Origin: Bog-473 sp963756025
Lineage (GTDB): Bacteria > Actinomycetota > Acidimicrobiia > Acidimicrobiales > RAAP-2
Direction of reading: 5' to 3'
Assembly (NCBI GenBank): GCA_963756025.1
Contig: CAVWMF010000007.1
Location: 248,001-312,000, forward strand
DNA: 64,000 nucleotides
Shown: positions 1 to 9,135 of the stretch, in pieces
Numbering within the stretch: position 1 is the stretch's first letter
How the letters are laid out: each line of letters opens with the position of its first letter
Translations under genes and position numbers: made by a program
The notes under the pieces: model-generated
Databases searched by the model: none
Seen by the model: only the letters and a program-made list of their open reading frames with translations
Told to the model about the DNA's origin: nothing

Positions 1-1
1 C

Positions 2-595
2 GCGACGATCTGCGAGCAGAGCGACCCCATCGAGACCATTGCGACCACGGTCGGGCATCCACTCGAGGGCCTCGAGCTGCGCATTGTTGACGACCGCGGC
101 GTCGAACAACCGGTCGAGGTGCCCGGCGAGGTCCTCATCCGTGGCTTCAACCTGATGACCGAGTATTTCAACGACCCCGAAGGCACCCGACTGGCCATCG
201 ACGCCGAGGGCTGGTTGCGTACCGGGGATGTCGGCTTTTTGGGGAGGGACGGTTACCTGCGTATCGTCGACCGTAAGAAGGACATTGTGATCGTCGGCGG
301 TTTCAATGTCTCCTCAGCCGAGGTCGAAGCCATGCTGTTGCAGCACCCGGACGTCGCCCAGGCGGCGGTGGTCGCCCTCCCGGACGCCCGGCTCGGAGAG
401 GTGACGGCGGCCTTCGTCGTGGCGCGCCCGGACGGCCGGCCGGATCCCGCAGAGGTGATGCGCTGGTGCCGGGTCCGGATGGCCAACTTCAAGGTCCCCC
501 GCCGCGTGGAGATCGTTGCCGCACTGCCGCTCAATGCCAGCGGCAAAGTGCTCAAAAGGGAGCTGCGTGAGCGGCTCACCGCGCCGAACGACTAG
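2..595 (+). CDS. Acyl-CoA ligase (AMP-forming), C-terminal part, cut by window start
   Basis: The reading frame is open from base 2, so the gene begins before the window and only about 197 C-terminal residues are visible. The segment has the hallmarks of the ANL (acyl/aryl-CoA synthetase) superfamily: the GWLRTGDVG motif carrying the ATP-ribose-binding Asp, the hinge region IVDRKKDIVIVGGFNV, and the C-terminal catalytic Lys motif NASGKVLKREL. Such enzymes activate carboxylic acids to acyl-AMP and then acyl-CoA in the cytoplasm. The GGFNV form of the hinge is also seen in FadD3-like ligases of actinobacterial ring degradation, but the acid-binding pocket lies upstream, so the substrate is not assignable. 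The gene is followed after 41 bp by an F420-type oxidoreductase on the same strand. Confidence 0.9.
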   Translation, partial: ATICEQSDPIETIATTVGHPLEGLELRIVDDRGVEQPVEVPGEVLIRGFNLMTEYFNDPEGTRLAIDAEGWLRTGDVGFLGRDGYLRIVDRKKDIVIVGGFNVSSAEVEAMLLQHPDVAQAAVVALPDARLGEVTAAFVVARPDGRPDPAEVMRWCRVRMANFKVPRRVEIVAALPLNASGKVLKRELRERLTAPND

Positions 596-636
596 CGCCC
601 ATTTCGCCCCCGTCCGCTCCGAGAGAGGAAAAAAAT

Positions 637-1503
637 ATGGAGTTCTACCTGTTTCTGCCCCAGATGCGGCTCACGATGCCCGAGCTGGTCGAGAAAGCCC
701 GGGCGGCTGAGGCCGCCGGGTTCGCCGGGTTCGCCGGCATGGACCACCTTGCTCCGCCCCTTGCTTTCGCCCAACCGATGTACGAGGCCATGGTGACCAC
801 GACCTGGATTGCCGCGCATACGGAACGGCTGCGGATCGGCTCTCTGGTGCTGTGCGACTCGTTCCGGCACCCGGCCATGCTGGCGCGGGAGGCCGTGTCG
901 ATCGATCATGCCTCGGGGGGACGCTTCGATCTCGGCCTCGGGTGGGGCTCAGTCCCCGAGGAGTTGTCGACGTTCGGAGTCGGCCCGAGCGAACCTTCGA
1001 TTCGGGTCGCCCGGATGAAGGAGACGCTCGAGATCGTGACGGCACTGTGGGCCGGGGAGACGGTGGACCATCAGGGTGAATACTTCGTGCTCGACAACGC
1101 CAGCCAGGCACCCGGACCCCTGCGGCACATTCCCATCGTCATCGGAGGAGCCGGGCGGAAAACGATGCAGCTCGTCTCGGCGTACGCCGACTGGTGGAAT
1201 GTCCACGTCGGCATCCTCGACAAGCTGGAAACGATGCGCCCCCTGGCCGGGAATGCCCGGATTTCGCTCCAACTCCAGGTCGCCTACGTACACGCAGAAG
1301 CCGACCGGGCGGAGATCACCGAGACTGCGCACCGCCGGTTCGGGCGATCCGGGTTGAGGGTTGGCACGGGCGCCGAGCTGATCGATCACTTCGGGCACCT
1401 CGCGGAAAGCGGCGTCGAGCGGGCCTACGTCTGGTTCTGCGACTTCGCGCAAGCGCGGACCATCGCCGCGTTCGGCCAGGAGGTCATCGCATCCCTCTCC
1501 TGA
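637..1503 (+). CDS. LLM-class F420-dependent oxidoreductase
   Basis: A 288-residue luciferase-like monooxygenase (LLM) family protein. It begins with the short beta strand typical of the TIM-barrel fold (MEFYLFLPQ), followed by the family pattern ERLRIGSLVL and the loop GGRFDLGLGWG near residues 95-105. In actinobacteria most enzymes of this branch use cofactor F420, although FMN cannot be excluded. An AG-rich stretch (gagagg) about 10 bp upstream supports the ATG start. The gene lies directly after the acyl-CoA ligase, which suggests co-transcription and a redox step on the same CoA-activated or precursor substrate. The next gene is convergent, 13 bp beyond the stop. Confidence 0.85.
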   Translation: MEFYLFLPQMRLTMPELVEKARAAEAAGFAGFAGMDHLAPPLAFAQPMYEAMVTTTWIAAHTERLRIGSLVLCDSFRHPAMLAREAVSIDHASGGRFDLGLGWGSVPEELSTFGVGPSEPSIRVARMKETLEIVTALWAGETVDHQGEYFVLDNASQAPGPLRHIPIVIGGAGRKTMQLVSAYADWWNVHVGILDKLETMRPLAGNARISLQLQVAYVHAEADRAEITETAHRRFGRSGLRVGTGAELIDHFGHLAESGVERAYVWFCDFAQARTIAAFGQEVIASLS

Positions 1504-1516
1504 CGGATCCTCCTTC

Positions 1517-2719
1517 TCAGCCCGTCGTGACGGGCATGCGTTCCCAACCACGCACCGTCCGCGTGTGGGCCTGCACGGCGTGATCCCAGTCGACCTCCCA
1601 GTCAGGGAAACGGTTCAGGACCTCATCGAGGGCCACCCGGCCTTCGAGGCGAGCCAAGGCTGCGCCGAGGCAGAAGTGAATGCCGTAGCCGAAGCTCAGG
1701 TGGTGCCCGATGTTGCGATGGATGTCGAACCGGTCACCTTCCGCGAACTGGCGGTCGTCGCGGTTGGCCGAACCGTTGAGCAGGATCATGATGCTGTTGG
1801 CAGGAACTGTCTGACCGTGGTGCTCCACGTCTTTCGTGACCCATCGACCCTGGACAGGTGACGGGGCCTCGTAGCGGAGGAGCTCCTCGATAGCGTTCGG
1901 TATGAGGCTGCGGTCGGACACCAGCTCCCGCCGCTGGTCCGGGTGCTCGGCGAGGAGCTTGCCCGTCCACCCGATCAGCCGCGTGGAGGTCTCGTTGCCG
2001 GCGCCGGCGATCAAGCCGACGTAGGTCAAGACCTCGGTACGGGTGAGACGACGCGTGGTGCCGGTCTCGTCCTCGAACTCGGCGTTGAGCAGCTCGGTCA
2101 TCAGATCGTCTGACGGGTTCTTCTCCCGCCAATCGATGTACTCGGCGAACTGGCTCTCGTCCGAGTCGTAGCCTTCGAACACCCGACCGTCGCCGTTCTC
2201 GTCGAGCCGCATGCCCTCGTCGAGCTGATCACGGATCGCCTCCTGGTCCTTCTCGGGAATACCGAGCAGCATCCCGATGGTGCGCATCGGCATCTGCGCA
2301 CCGAGATCGGCGACGAAGTCGAACCCTCCGCTGCCGACCAGCGGATCGAGGGTGCGAGCGCAGAACTCCCTGACCTTGGGCTCCAGCAAGTTCATCTTCT
2401 TGGGCGTGAACACCCGTGACATCAAGCCGCGGTGTACATCGTGACCGGGAGGATCCTCCATGAGGATCATCCCGGGCGGTAACTCGATGTTGGCGAGGAG
2501 GACCTCGAGGATGGAACCGCGCCCGGAACGATAGGTGTCCCAATCGACCATCGCCCGCTCGACGTCCTCGAAGCGGCTCAGCGCATGGAAATTGAACGTT
2601 TCGTTGTACCAGAGCGGGGCCTCCTCCCGCATCCGACGCCAGATCGGATGCGGGTCTTTGTCGATCTCGATGTCGAAGGGGTCGTAGTAGATCTCCGGCC
2701 GGTCCGTGTCAGTTGTCAT
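1517..2719 (-). CDS. Cytochrome P450 (paralogue A)
   Basis: A 400-residue soluble class I P450. The oxygen-activating I-helix motif AGAGNETSTR is near residue 245, the ExxR pair lies in EELLRYEAP, and the haem loop FGYGIHFCLG places the thiolate Cys near residue 350. I chose the ATG at 2719 because it starts the typical MTTDTDRPEIYYDPFD segment and follows the aldehyde dehydrogenase stop by 10 bp; a longer frame upstream runs into that gene. It is the last gene of the amidohydrolase-CaiB-ALDH-P450 run, so it probably hydroxylates a substrate that the dehydrogenase then oxidises. No ferredoxin or reductase is encoded nearby. It closely resembles the P450 at 19466-20677. Confidence 0.95.
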   Translation of the reverse strand: MTTDTDRPEIYYDPFDIEIDKDPHPIWRRMREEAPLWYNETFNFHALSRFEDVERAMVDWDTYRSGRGSILEVLLANIELPPGMILMEDPPGHDVHRGLMSRVFTPKKMNLLEPKVREFCARTLDPLVGSGGFDFVADLGAQMPMRTIGMLLGIPEKDQEAIRDQLDEGMRLDENGDGRVFEGYDSDESQFAEYIDWREKNPSDDLMTELLNAEFEDETGTTRRLTRTEVLTYVGLIAGAGNETSTRLIGWTGKLLAEHPDQRRELVSDRSLIPNAIEELLRYEAPSPVQGRWVTKDVEHHGQTVPANSIMILLNGSANRDDRQFAEGDRFDIHRNIGHHLSFGYGIHFCLGAALARLEGRVALDEVLNRFPDWEVDWDHAVQAHTRTVRGWERMPVTTG

Positions 2720-2729
2720 CGTGTCGTCC

Positions 2730-4199
2730 TCATCCCTTGGGCCAGGCGATCGCCTTGGTCTCGAGATACTGATCGAACCCGAAGGTACCGTTCTGTCGAC
2801 CGATGCCACTGTCCTTATAGCCACCGAAAGGCATGTCGGGTCCGTAGGTATTGCCGCCGTTCACGCCGATCGATCCCGTACGAATGCGGCGGGCCACTCC
2901 CAAGCCCCGCTCGGTCGACCCGGACACGACACCGCCGGAGAGTCCGTACACACTGTCGTTGGCGATGCGCACCGCGTCGTCGTCGCCGTCGTGCGGGATC
3001 GCGACGAGGACGGGTCCGAAGATTTCCTCCTGGGCAATCGACATGGAGTTGTCGACGTCGGTGAAGAGGGTGGGCTCGAGGAACCAGCCGATCGGGTGCT
3101 GCGCGGGCCGGCCACCACCCAGGGCGAGGGTCGCCCCTTCGTCGACCCCCTTCTGGATGTAGCCGAGGATGCGATCGCGCTGCTTGGCTGAAATGACCGG
3201 GCCCATCATCACGTCAGGCCGCTGCGGGTCGCCGTAGGGAACGGCTCCGAGCATGCCTTTCAGAATCTCCACACCCTCCTCATAACGGGATCGGGGCAGG
3301 AGCATCCGGGTCTGGATGGCGCAGCCCTGTCCGGCATGAAAGCACACGCCCAGCCCGTTCATGACGGCCAGATTCATGTCGGCGTCATCGAGCACGATAG
3401 TGGCCGACTTGCCGCCGAGCTCCAGGAACAGCCGCTTCATGGTGGCCGCTCCTTTCTCCATGATCCGCTTACCGACCACGGTCGAACCGGTGAAGGAGAT
3501 CAGGTCGACCTTGGGCGAGATCGTGAGCTCCTCGCCCACGAAGTGGTCCGACGAAGTGACGATGTTGACGACACCTGCCGGGAAATCGGTGTGCTCGGCG
3601 ATCAGCCGGCCCAGCCGGGTCGCATTGAACGGTGTGTCCGGTGCCGGCTTGAGTACGACGGTATTGCCAGTGGCCAGCGCCTGGCCCAGCTTGTTCAGGG
3701 TTACCTCCAGCGGGAAGTTCCACGGCGTGATCGCCCCCACCACGCCCACCGGTTCGCGGCGGACCTGCCTGACGCTGACGTGGCCCGCGTCATCGGTCCC
3801 GTCCGGGAGATCGAGCGACCAGGCGAACTCGTCGATCTGCTTGGCGGGCCATCTGATCGCGTCGCGCACGGGGCCATCGAGCTGGGGACCCAGGGTCGTC
3901 ATGCGCGGACAGCCGACCTCCAGGATCAACTCCTCCCGGAACACCTCCTGCTCGGACTCGAGCGCATCCTGGAGCTGCCCGAGACAACGCTGGCGGAACC
4001 CGTGGTCCGTGGACCACTCCGTCTCGTCGAATGCTCGTCGCGCCGCGTCGATCGCCCGGCCCATGTCAGCGGCTCCCCCATCGGCAACCCGGCCCAGTAC
4101 CTCCTCCGTCGCCGGGTTGATGTTGTCGAACATCGCACCGGAATCCGCCAGCACCAGCTCACCGTCGATCAGCATCCGTTGCTCGCCCTGCATGGTCAT
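2730..4199 (-). CDS. NAD(P)+-dependent aldehyde dehydrogenase
   Basis: A full-length 489-residue ALDH. Visible features are the PWNFP motif with catalytic Asn161, the cofactor-binding FTGST (residues 236-240), the general base Glu260 in LELGGK, and the nucleophile Cys293 in HAGQGCAIQTR. Such enzymes oxidise aldehydes to acids in the cytoplasm. A good ribosome site (ggggagggcgaag) precedes the ATG. The gene sits between a CaiB-type CoA-transferase and a P450, so it most likely converts an aldehyde formed after hydroxylation and alcohol oxidation to the acid that is then CoA-activated. The aldehyde itself cannot be predicted. Confidence 0.95.
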   Translation of the reverse strand: MTMQGEQRMLIDGELVLADSGAMFDNINPATEEVLGRVADGGAADMGRAIDAARRAFDETEWSTDHGFRQRCLGQLQDALESEQEVFREELILEVGCPRMTTLGPQLDGPVRDAIRWPAKQIDEFAWSLDLPDGTDDAGHVSVRQVRREPVGVVGAITPWNFPLEVTLNKLGQALATGNTVVLKPAPDTPFNATRLGRLIAEHTDFPAGVVNIVTSSDHFVGEELTISPKVDLISFTGSTVVGKRIMEKGAATMKRLFLELGGKSATIVLDDADMNLAVMNGLGVCFHAGQGCAIQTRMLLPRSRYEEGVEILKGMLGAVPYGDPQRPDVMMGPVISAKQRDRILGYIQKGVDEGATLALGGGRPAQHPIGWFLEPTLFTDVDNSMSIAQEEIFGPVLVAIPHDGDDDAVRIANDSVYGLSGGVVSGSTERGLGVARRIRTGSIGVNGGNTYGPDMPFGGYKDSGIGRQNGTFGFDQYLETKAIAWPKG

Positions 4200-4226
4200 C
4201 TTCGCCCTCCCCGTTTCGTTCTAGAG

Positions 4227-4275
4227 CCACCCCCACCTGCATACCACGCAACGCGTGCGGGCATGTTGGGGGTGG
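4227..4275 (-). terminator. Long GC-rich hairpin just after the CaiB stop
   Basis: Nine bases, CCACCCCCA (4227-4235), pair perfectly with TGGGGGTGG (4267-4275). Inside lies a second perfect stem, CACGC-AAC-GCGTG (4245-4257). The structure begins at the base next to the CaiB stop codon and precedes the ALDH ribosome site. There is no T-tract, so it could be a weak or factor-dependent terminator, or an mRNA-stabilising hairpin that sets the CaiB/ALDH ratio. Confidence 0.45.
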
Positions 4276-5490
4276 TCACGTGCACGCGCCATCGATCTTG
4301 AGCTGGAGGATCTCGTCTTCGGATTTGCCGAGTTCCCGCAAGAGCTCATCGGTGTGTTCGGCGAACTGTGGGGCCCGGGTGAGCTGCGGTGGGGTGTCGT
4401 CGAACTGGACGGGACTGGCGACGAGCCGCCGTTCGTTCCCTTCGGCATCCGTGACCGGGAGTATGTAGCCGTTCGGCTCCATCTGCGGGTCGTCGACGAT
4501 CTCGAGCGGGTTCTGCACAGGTGCCCACTGGCCTTCCATGGTCTGGAGATGCTTCACCCAGTACGCATACGGTTGTTTCCGGAACGCGTCCGCGACCGCC
4601 CGCCCGGCTTCGGAGGCGTTGGCCATCAGTCCCTCGGCGGTGCTGAAGCGCTCGTCCTCGAGGAGCTCCTCGATACCGAGGTGGCGGCACACGTCGGCGA
4701 AATAGCGACCGGGCTGCAACATCGTCAGGTTGATGAAACGGTCGTCCGAGGTCCGGAACATCCCGATGGTGGGGTTGAACGTGACGTTCATCGGTGAGTC
4801 GATCGGTTGTGGTGGCAGCACCGAATTGGTCAGCATCGCGGTGCCCAGGCTGAGGCCCATCATCCAGGCGCCGACGCTCATCAGCGACACGTCGACGATG
4901 GACGTCTCACCGGTGCGCTCTCTCGCGTAGAGGGCGCCTGCGATCCCTCCGGCAATGGTCATCCCCCCGATCGAGTCGCCGTACGCGCCAGCGGGTTGGT
5001 TGATCACTCGAGGCATGTCAGAGGGCGTGACAGACCACGCACTGCCCATCCGGCACCAGAACGTCGACCCGTCGTACCCCCCCTTCTCCGCGTCCGGCCC
5101 CCGTTGGCCGTGGCCGCTCCCCCGGGCGTAGATGATGGCGGGGTTGATGGCCCGGATGTCCTCGACCTCGAGGTGCAGGCGACGACGGGCGTCAGGCAGG
5201 AAGTTGACGATGAAGACGTCGGCGTCGCGCAGCAGCTCGGCCAGGACCTCCTGCCCACCGGGCGTCTCCAGGGCCAACCCGATGCTGCGTTTACCCCGGT
5301 TCGGGTGCTCCATGAGAGGGTGGAAGCTTCCCTCTGCTGCGCCACCGAGACCTGTCATCAGCCCCCGTTGTGCGTCACCTCGTTCCGCATGCTCGATCTT
5401 GATGACGTCGGCACCCCAGTCCGCCAGCACCGCGCCGGCGGCCGGCGTGAAGGTGAACTGCGCCACCTCGATCACCCTGACACCGCTCAT
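4276..5490 (-). CDS. CaiB/BaiF-type (class III) CoA-transferase
   Basis: About 404 residues of the CaiB/BaiF family, which moves CoA between a CoA thioester and a free acid. The N-terminal Rossmann part begins MSGVRVIEVAQ and includes LADWGADVIKIEH. The Asp of AYGDSIGGM aligns with the nucleophilic Asp of formyl-CoA transferase, so the protein looks catalytically competent as a homodimer. The ATG at 5490 gives the standard family N-terminus; a GTG five codons upstream (5505) is an alternative. It lies between an amidohydrolase and the ALDH/P450 pair on one strand, consistent with activating the acid those enzymes make. Confidence 0.93.
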   Translation of the reverse strand: MSGVRVIEVAQFTFTPAAGAVLADWGADVIKIEHAERGDAQRGLMTGLGGAAEGSFHPLMEHPNRGKRSIGLALETPGGQEVLAELLRDADVFIVNFLPDARRRLHLEVEDIRAINPAIIYARGSGHGQRGPDAEKGGYDGSTFWCRMGSAWSVTPSDMPRVINQPAGAYGDSIGGMTIAGGIAGALYARERTGETSIVDVSLMSVGAWMMGLSLGTAMLTNSVLPPQPIDSPMNVTFNPTIGMFRTSDDRFINLTMLQPGRYFADVCRHLGIEELLEDERFSTAEGLMANASEAGRAVADAFRKQPYAYWVKHLQTMEGQWAPVQNPLEIVDDPQMEPNGYILPVTDAEGNERRLVASPVQFDDTPPQLTRAPQFAEHTDELLRELGKSEDEILQLKIDGACT

Positions 5491-5607
5491 TGGCTTCGGC
5501 GTCACGGATCGATCCGATGTTTCTTCGTGGGGGTCACTTGGCTACCACCTTCCTCCGACTGCTATTCCGAAAGCCACCGAACGCTGAACGTCTTGCCGGG
5601 AGCGGTT

Positions 5608-6882
5608 TCAGGCGCTCGGTACGAACCCGATGCCGGCGTCTTCGTTTTGCACCCGCCACTCCTCTTTGGACATCCGCGTCGTGTCGACATCGGTGGCCAG
5701 CGCGCGGAGGGCACCGACGTTGGATTGCTCCTTCGGGATATGCACGAAGGGATCCCAGTCAAAGAAACGGAGGGCGTTCTGCCACGTGATCTTGTCGACT
5801 TCATCGTCGGTCGCTCCGGCGTCCTGCAATTCGTGCCACAAGAGCTCCGGTGACTCCGGCCACGTCGTATCGGTGTGCGGGTAGTCACACTCCCAAGCGA
5901 CGATGTCGACACCGATGCGATGCCGCGCCTCCAGGCCGGAGGGGTCCGTGATGAAGCAGGCCAGGATGTGCTCGCGGAACACTTCGGAAGGCAACTTGCC
6001 GCCGAAGTCGTTGTGGAGCCAGGTCTGGTTCTGAAAGTGACGGTCGACCCGGTCGAGGTAGAACGGAATCCACCCGATCCCGCCCTCGGACAGGGCAACA
6101 CGAAGACCGGGGAACTTGCGGAGGGTCGGGCCGAAGAGCAGGTCCTGTGCCACCAACATCGTGACCTGCGTCGGAATCACGATCATATGGTCGATCGGCG
6201 CTTCCGCCGGCTGCGTCACCAGACCGGAAGCGCCGCCGATGTGCAGGCACAGGACCATGTTCTCGTCGACGATCGCCTCGAGCATCGGGTCCCAATGCCC
6301 CGAGAGGAAGCTGGGGTACCCCTGCGAGTGTGGCGCCTCGAGAAAGCTTATGGCCCGACATCCCTTCTTTGCGATGCGGTGCACCTCTCGCACCGCCTCG
6401 TCGACGTCCCACATGGGCACGATGCCGAGCGGGATGAAGCGGCCGGGATAGGTGGCGCACCACTCGTCGATGTGCCAGTCGTTGTAGGCCTGGAGCATCA
6501 CCAGGGAAATATCCTTGTCCCCGGCCTCGGTAAAGGTCCGGGCGTTGAACCCCGCCATGGTCGGGAAGCACATCGACGCCAGGACGCCGTTGGCGTTCAT
6601 GTCCCGCACCCGCTCGTGGATGTCGAAGCAACCAGGGCGCAGCTCGGTGAAGGTGCCGGGAGTGAAGCCCCACTCATCGTGCGGCCAACCGACGGTCGCC
6701 GCCATGCCGAACGGCGTCGACGTCTCCTCACCCTGGAAGACCCAGAGGTCGATCCCCCGGTCATTGCGCACGATCTTGGGCGCCTGGCTCTTGTACTTCT
6801 GCGGCAGGTGCCTTTCGTACATGTCGGGAGGCTCGATCGAGTGGTCGTCGACACTGACAAGGATCATGTCGTTCATGCGCAT
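5608..6882 (-). CDS. Amidohydrolase-2 (ACMSD-like) family metal-dependent hydrolase or decarboxylase
   Basis: A 424-residue TIM-barrel protein of the amidohydrolase_2 family (COG2159). The N-terminal metal motif is VSVDDHSIEPP, a central His lies in CLHIGGAS, and the C-terminal metal/base region is CDYPHTDTTWP. Relatives hydrolyse C-C or C-N bonds or decarboxylate aromatic acids such as aminocarboxymuconate semialdehyde and gamma-resorcylate. Many actinobacterial members like this one have no proven reaction. The ribosome site ggaggg lies 5 bp before the first ATG. It is the first gene of the amidohydrolase-CaiB-ALDH-P450 group and one of seven paralogues in the window. The 210 bp upstream separates it from the divergent exporter gene. 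Confidence 0.88.
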   Translation of the reverse strand: MRMNDMILVSVDDHSIEPPDMYERHLPQKYKSQAPKIVRNDRGIDLWVFQGEETSTPFGMAATVGWPHDEWGFTPGTFTELRPGCFDIHERVRDMNANGVLASMCFPTMAGFNARTFTEAGDKDISLVMLQAYNDWHIDEWCATYPGRFIPLGIVPMWDVDEAVREVHRIAKKGCRAISFLEAPHSQGYPSFLSGHWDPMLEAIVDENMVLCLHIGGASGLVTQPAEAPIDHMIVIPTQVTMLVAQDLLFGPTLRKFPGLRVALSEGGIGWIPFYLDRVDRHFQNQTWLHNDFGGKLPSEVFREHILACFITDPSGLEARHRIGVDIVAWECDYPHTDTTWPESPELLWHELQDAGATDDEVDKITWQNALRFFDWDPFVHIPKEQSNVGALRALATDVDTTRMSKEEWRVQNEDAGIGFVPSA

Positions 6883-7092
6883 GGTGCCCTCCGTTCGCCC
6901 GGCTCAGTCGGCATCGCCCACGAATGTACAGCAGTTTGCGGCGCAACGAGCCTCCATACGGGGGCTCCGTGTGGCGCCGGTCGAGCTTCGATGGTGAGCA
7001 CGACGGTGCCGCGGGAGGGCCGTAATAGGCTGGCGCCGGAGGCAGCGGTCGGGCCCGAGGCCGGATGCGGGTGCGGAAGGGAGAGCGGGTTG

Positions 7093-9129
7093 GTGGCAAT
7101 GGAGGGGCCGCAGGATCTGCACGGTCGCAAGCTCGCCCTGGTCTTTTCCGGATTGCTCCTCGTCATGCTCATGGCGGCGCTGGACTCTACGATCGTGGCG
7201 ACCGCGCTGCCCACCATCGCCGGCGATCTCGGCGGACTGAATCACATCTCATGGGTGACCACGGCCTACCTGCTCGCCCAGACCGTTGTGACACCGCTCT
7301 ACGGAAAGCTCGGCGACCAGTATGGACGCCGGATCGTCCTCCAGGTCGGCTTGGTGATCTTCCTCGTCGGATCAGCCCTGTGCGGGTTCAGTCAGAACTT
7401 TGCGGAGTTGATCGCGTTCCGGGCGTTCCAAGGATTGGGCGGCGGCGGCCTCATGGTCAGTGCGCAGGCCGCCATCGGCGACGTGGTGCCTCCCCGCCGG
7501 CGTGGTCGTTACCAGGGGCTGTTCGGTGCGGTCTTCGGGCTCGCCACCGTGATCGGGCCCTTGCTCGGGGGCGCGTTGACGACCAACCTCTCGTGGCGCT
7601 GGATCTTCTATATCAACCTCCCGATCGGCATACTGGCGCTGGTGGTGCTGGCCGTCACCTTCCCCTCGGTGGCCGTGCGCGTCAAGCACCGGATCGACTA
7701 CTTCGGCGCCGGTCTGTTGGCGCTGGCGCTGGCCGCCCTGGTGCTCATGGTAAGCCTCGGCGGGACCACCTACCCGTGGTCCTCGGTCCAGGTGATCGGC
7801 CTGGGTGCCCTCACCCTGGTCGCCCTGGGTGGCTTTGTGGTCGCCGAACGCCGGGCGGTGGAACCGGTCCTCCCCCTGACGTTGCTCAAGAACCAGGTCT
7901 TCGTGACCGCGGGTATCGTCGCGCTGCTTCTCGGTTTCGCCATGTTCGGGACGATCACGTTCCTCCCCCTCTACTTCCAGGAGGTCAAGGGCGCCTCACC
8001 GACCGGCTCCGGCCTGGACCTGCTGCCACTGATGGCCGGACTCCTGATCACCTCGATCGTGGGTGGTCAGATCGTCTCGCGCACCGGCCGGTACCGGGTA
8101 TTCCCGATCGTCGGCACGGCCATCATGACCCTCGGGCTCTTTCTCCTTTCGCGCCTCTCGCCCGAAACATCGACCCTGACCGTTTCCGTGTACATGTTCG
8201 TGACGGGCTTCGGGATCGGCCTGGTCATGCAGGTTCTGGTCGTCGCCGTGCAGAACGCCGTCGGCTACGAGGAACTCGGCGTGGCGACGTCGGGCAATAC
8301 GCTGTTCCGGAACATCGGCAGCTCGGTGGGTACCGCTGTCGTCGGCACCATTTTTGCGACGGAACTCGCCAGTCGCCTGCGCGCCGATTTCCCGCACGTG
8401 CCCGCGTCCCAGCTCAGCACGTCACATCTCAACGCAGCCTCCTTGGCCCACCTGCCGCCCTCGGTGCATGCGACGTACCTGGCCGCCTTTGCCGGATCGT
8501 TGGACACGGCGTTCAAGGTGGCCGGTTTCGTCTCCATCATCGCGTTCATCGCGTCGTGGTTCATCAAGGAGCTCCCGATGCGCACGACGACGACGACCGA
8601 GAACATCGGGGGTGCGTTCGGCGCACCCGGCTCGGGTGACTCGCTGACCGAGATCCTCCGAGCGCTCAGTGTGCTGGTCGGCCGCCAGCAAATGCGGCAA
8701 TGGTTGCAGCGAGTCGCCATCGAAGCCGGATCAGACCTACCCCTCGCCGACTGCTGGGTCCTGGTCCAGCTGCGACGGAACCCGGCGGCGGATCTGCCGG
8801 CACTCGCCGCCGCCCAGAAGATCCCCCCGCCCACCTTGCACGGGGCGGTGGCCGAACTTATCGATCGCGGACTCCTCACCACTCCCGACGCCGAGACAGG
8901 GTCCGTCGAGACTCCCCTCACGTCGCTGAGCCCGAGCGGCGAGGTGGTCGCCGATCAACTCATCGACGCCGTGCGCACGCGCCTCGAGGGACTTCTGGAC
9001 GGGTGGTCTCCCGAGCACTATCCCGAACTGGTTCATGTCCTGGGCCAATTCGCCTCGGACATCGTGCCGGGGACGCCGGCGATGTCCGGCGCGGGTGCCG
9101 GACCGGACTCGATCGGCCCCGGGCTCTGA
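7093..9129 (+). CDS. MFS drug exporter (DHA2/EmrB type) with C-terminal MarR-like domain
   Basis: About 678 residues. Residues 1-490 are a 14-helix DHA2 major facilitator with the conserved ALDSTIVATALPTI segment in helix 1 and the loop motif GKLGDQYGRR, indicating proton-driven export of small hydrophobic compounds across the membrane. From about residue 515 the protein is soluble and resembles a MarR winged helix (LPALAAAQKIPPPTLHGAV, then ELIDRGLL and LSPSGEVVADQL). The ordinary family length is near 480-530. I chose GTG 7093 because gggag lies 8 bp upstream; ATG 7099 is the alternative. The frame remains open far upstream but that stretch is antisense to the amidohydrolase. The stop is 6 bp from the convergent SDR stop. 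Confidence 0.92.
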   Translation: MAMEGPQDLHGRKLALVFSGLLLVMLMAALDSTIVATALPTIAGDLGGLNHISWVTTAYLLAQTVVTPLYGKLGDQYGRRIVLQVGLVIFLVGSALCGFSQNFAELIAFRAFQGLGGGGLMVSAQAAIGDVVPPRRRGRYQGLFGAVFGLATVIGPLLGGALTTNLSWRWIFYINLPIGILALVVLAVTFPSVAVRVKHRIDYFGAGLLALALAALVLMVSLGGTTYPWSSVQVIGLGALTLVALGGFVVAERRAVEPVLPLTLLKNQVFVTAGIVALLLGFAMFGTITFLPLYFQEVKGASPTGSGLDLLPLMAGLLITSIVGGQIVSRTGRYRVFPIVGTAIMTLGLFLLSRLSPETSTLTVSVYMFVTGFGIGLVMQVLVVAVQNAVGYEELGVATSGNTLFRNIGSSVGTAVVGTIFATELASRLRADFPHVPASQLSTSHLNAASLAHLPPSVHATYLAAFAGSLDTAFKVAGFVSIIAFIASWFIKELPMRTTTTTENIGGAFGAPGSGDSLTEILRALSVLVGRQQMRQWLQRVAIEAGSDLPLADCWVLVQLRRNPAADLPALAAAQKIPPPTLHGAVAELIDRGLLTTPDAETGSVETPLTSLSPSGEVVADQLIDAVRTRLEGLLDGWSPEHYPELVHVLGQFASDIVPGTPAMSGAGAGPDSIGPGL

Positions 9130-9135
9130 ACGCCG

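Noticed and set aside
1194..1583. Plus-strand frame inside the LLM oxidoreductase gene in another phase.
   Set aside because: It shows no motif and overlaps a gene with clear family signature.
3336..4301. Plus-strand frame opposite the aldehyde dehydrogenase.
   Set aside because: The minus strand encodes an ALDH with all catalytic residues; the plus frame has no recognisable domain.
5875..7092. Long in-frame extension upstream of the exporter gene, making a frame of over 1000 codons.
   Set aside because: It is antisense to the well-supported amidohydrolase at 5608-6882, its translation is Arg/Val/His-rich with no family motif, and a ribosome site near 7080 marks the true start.
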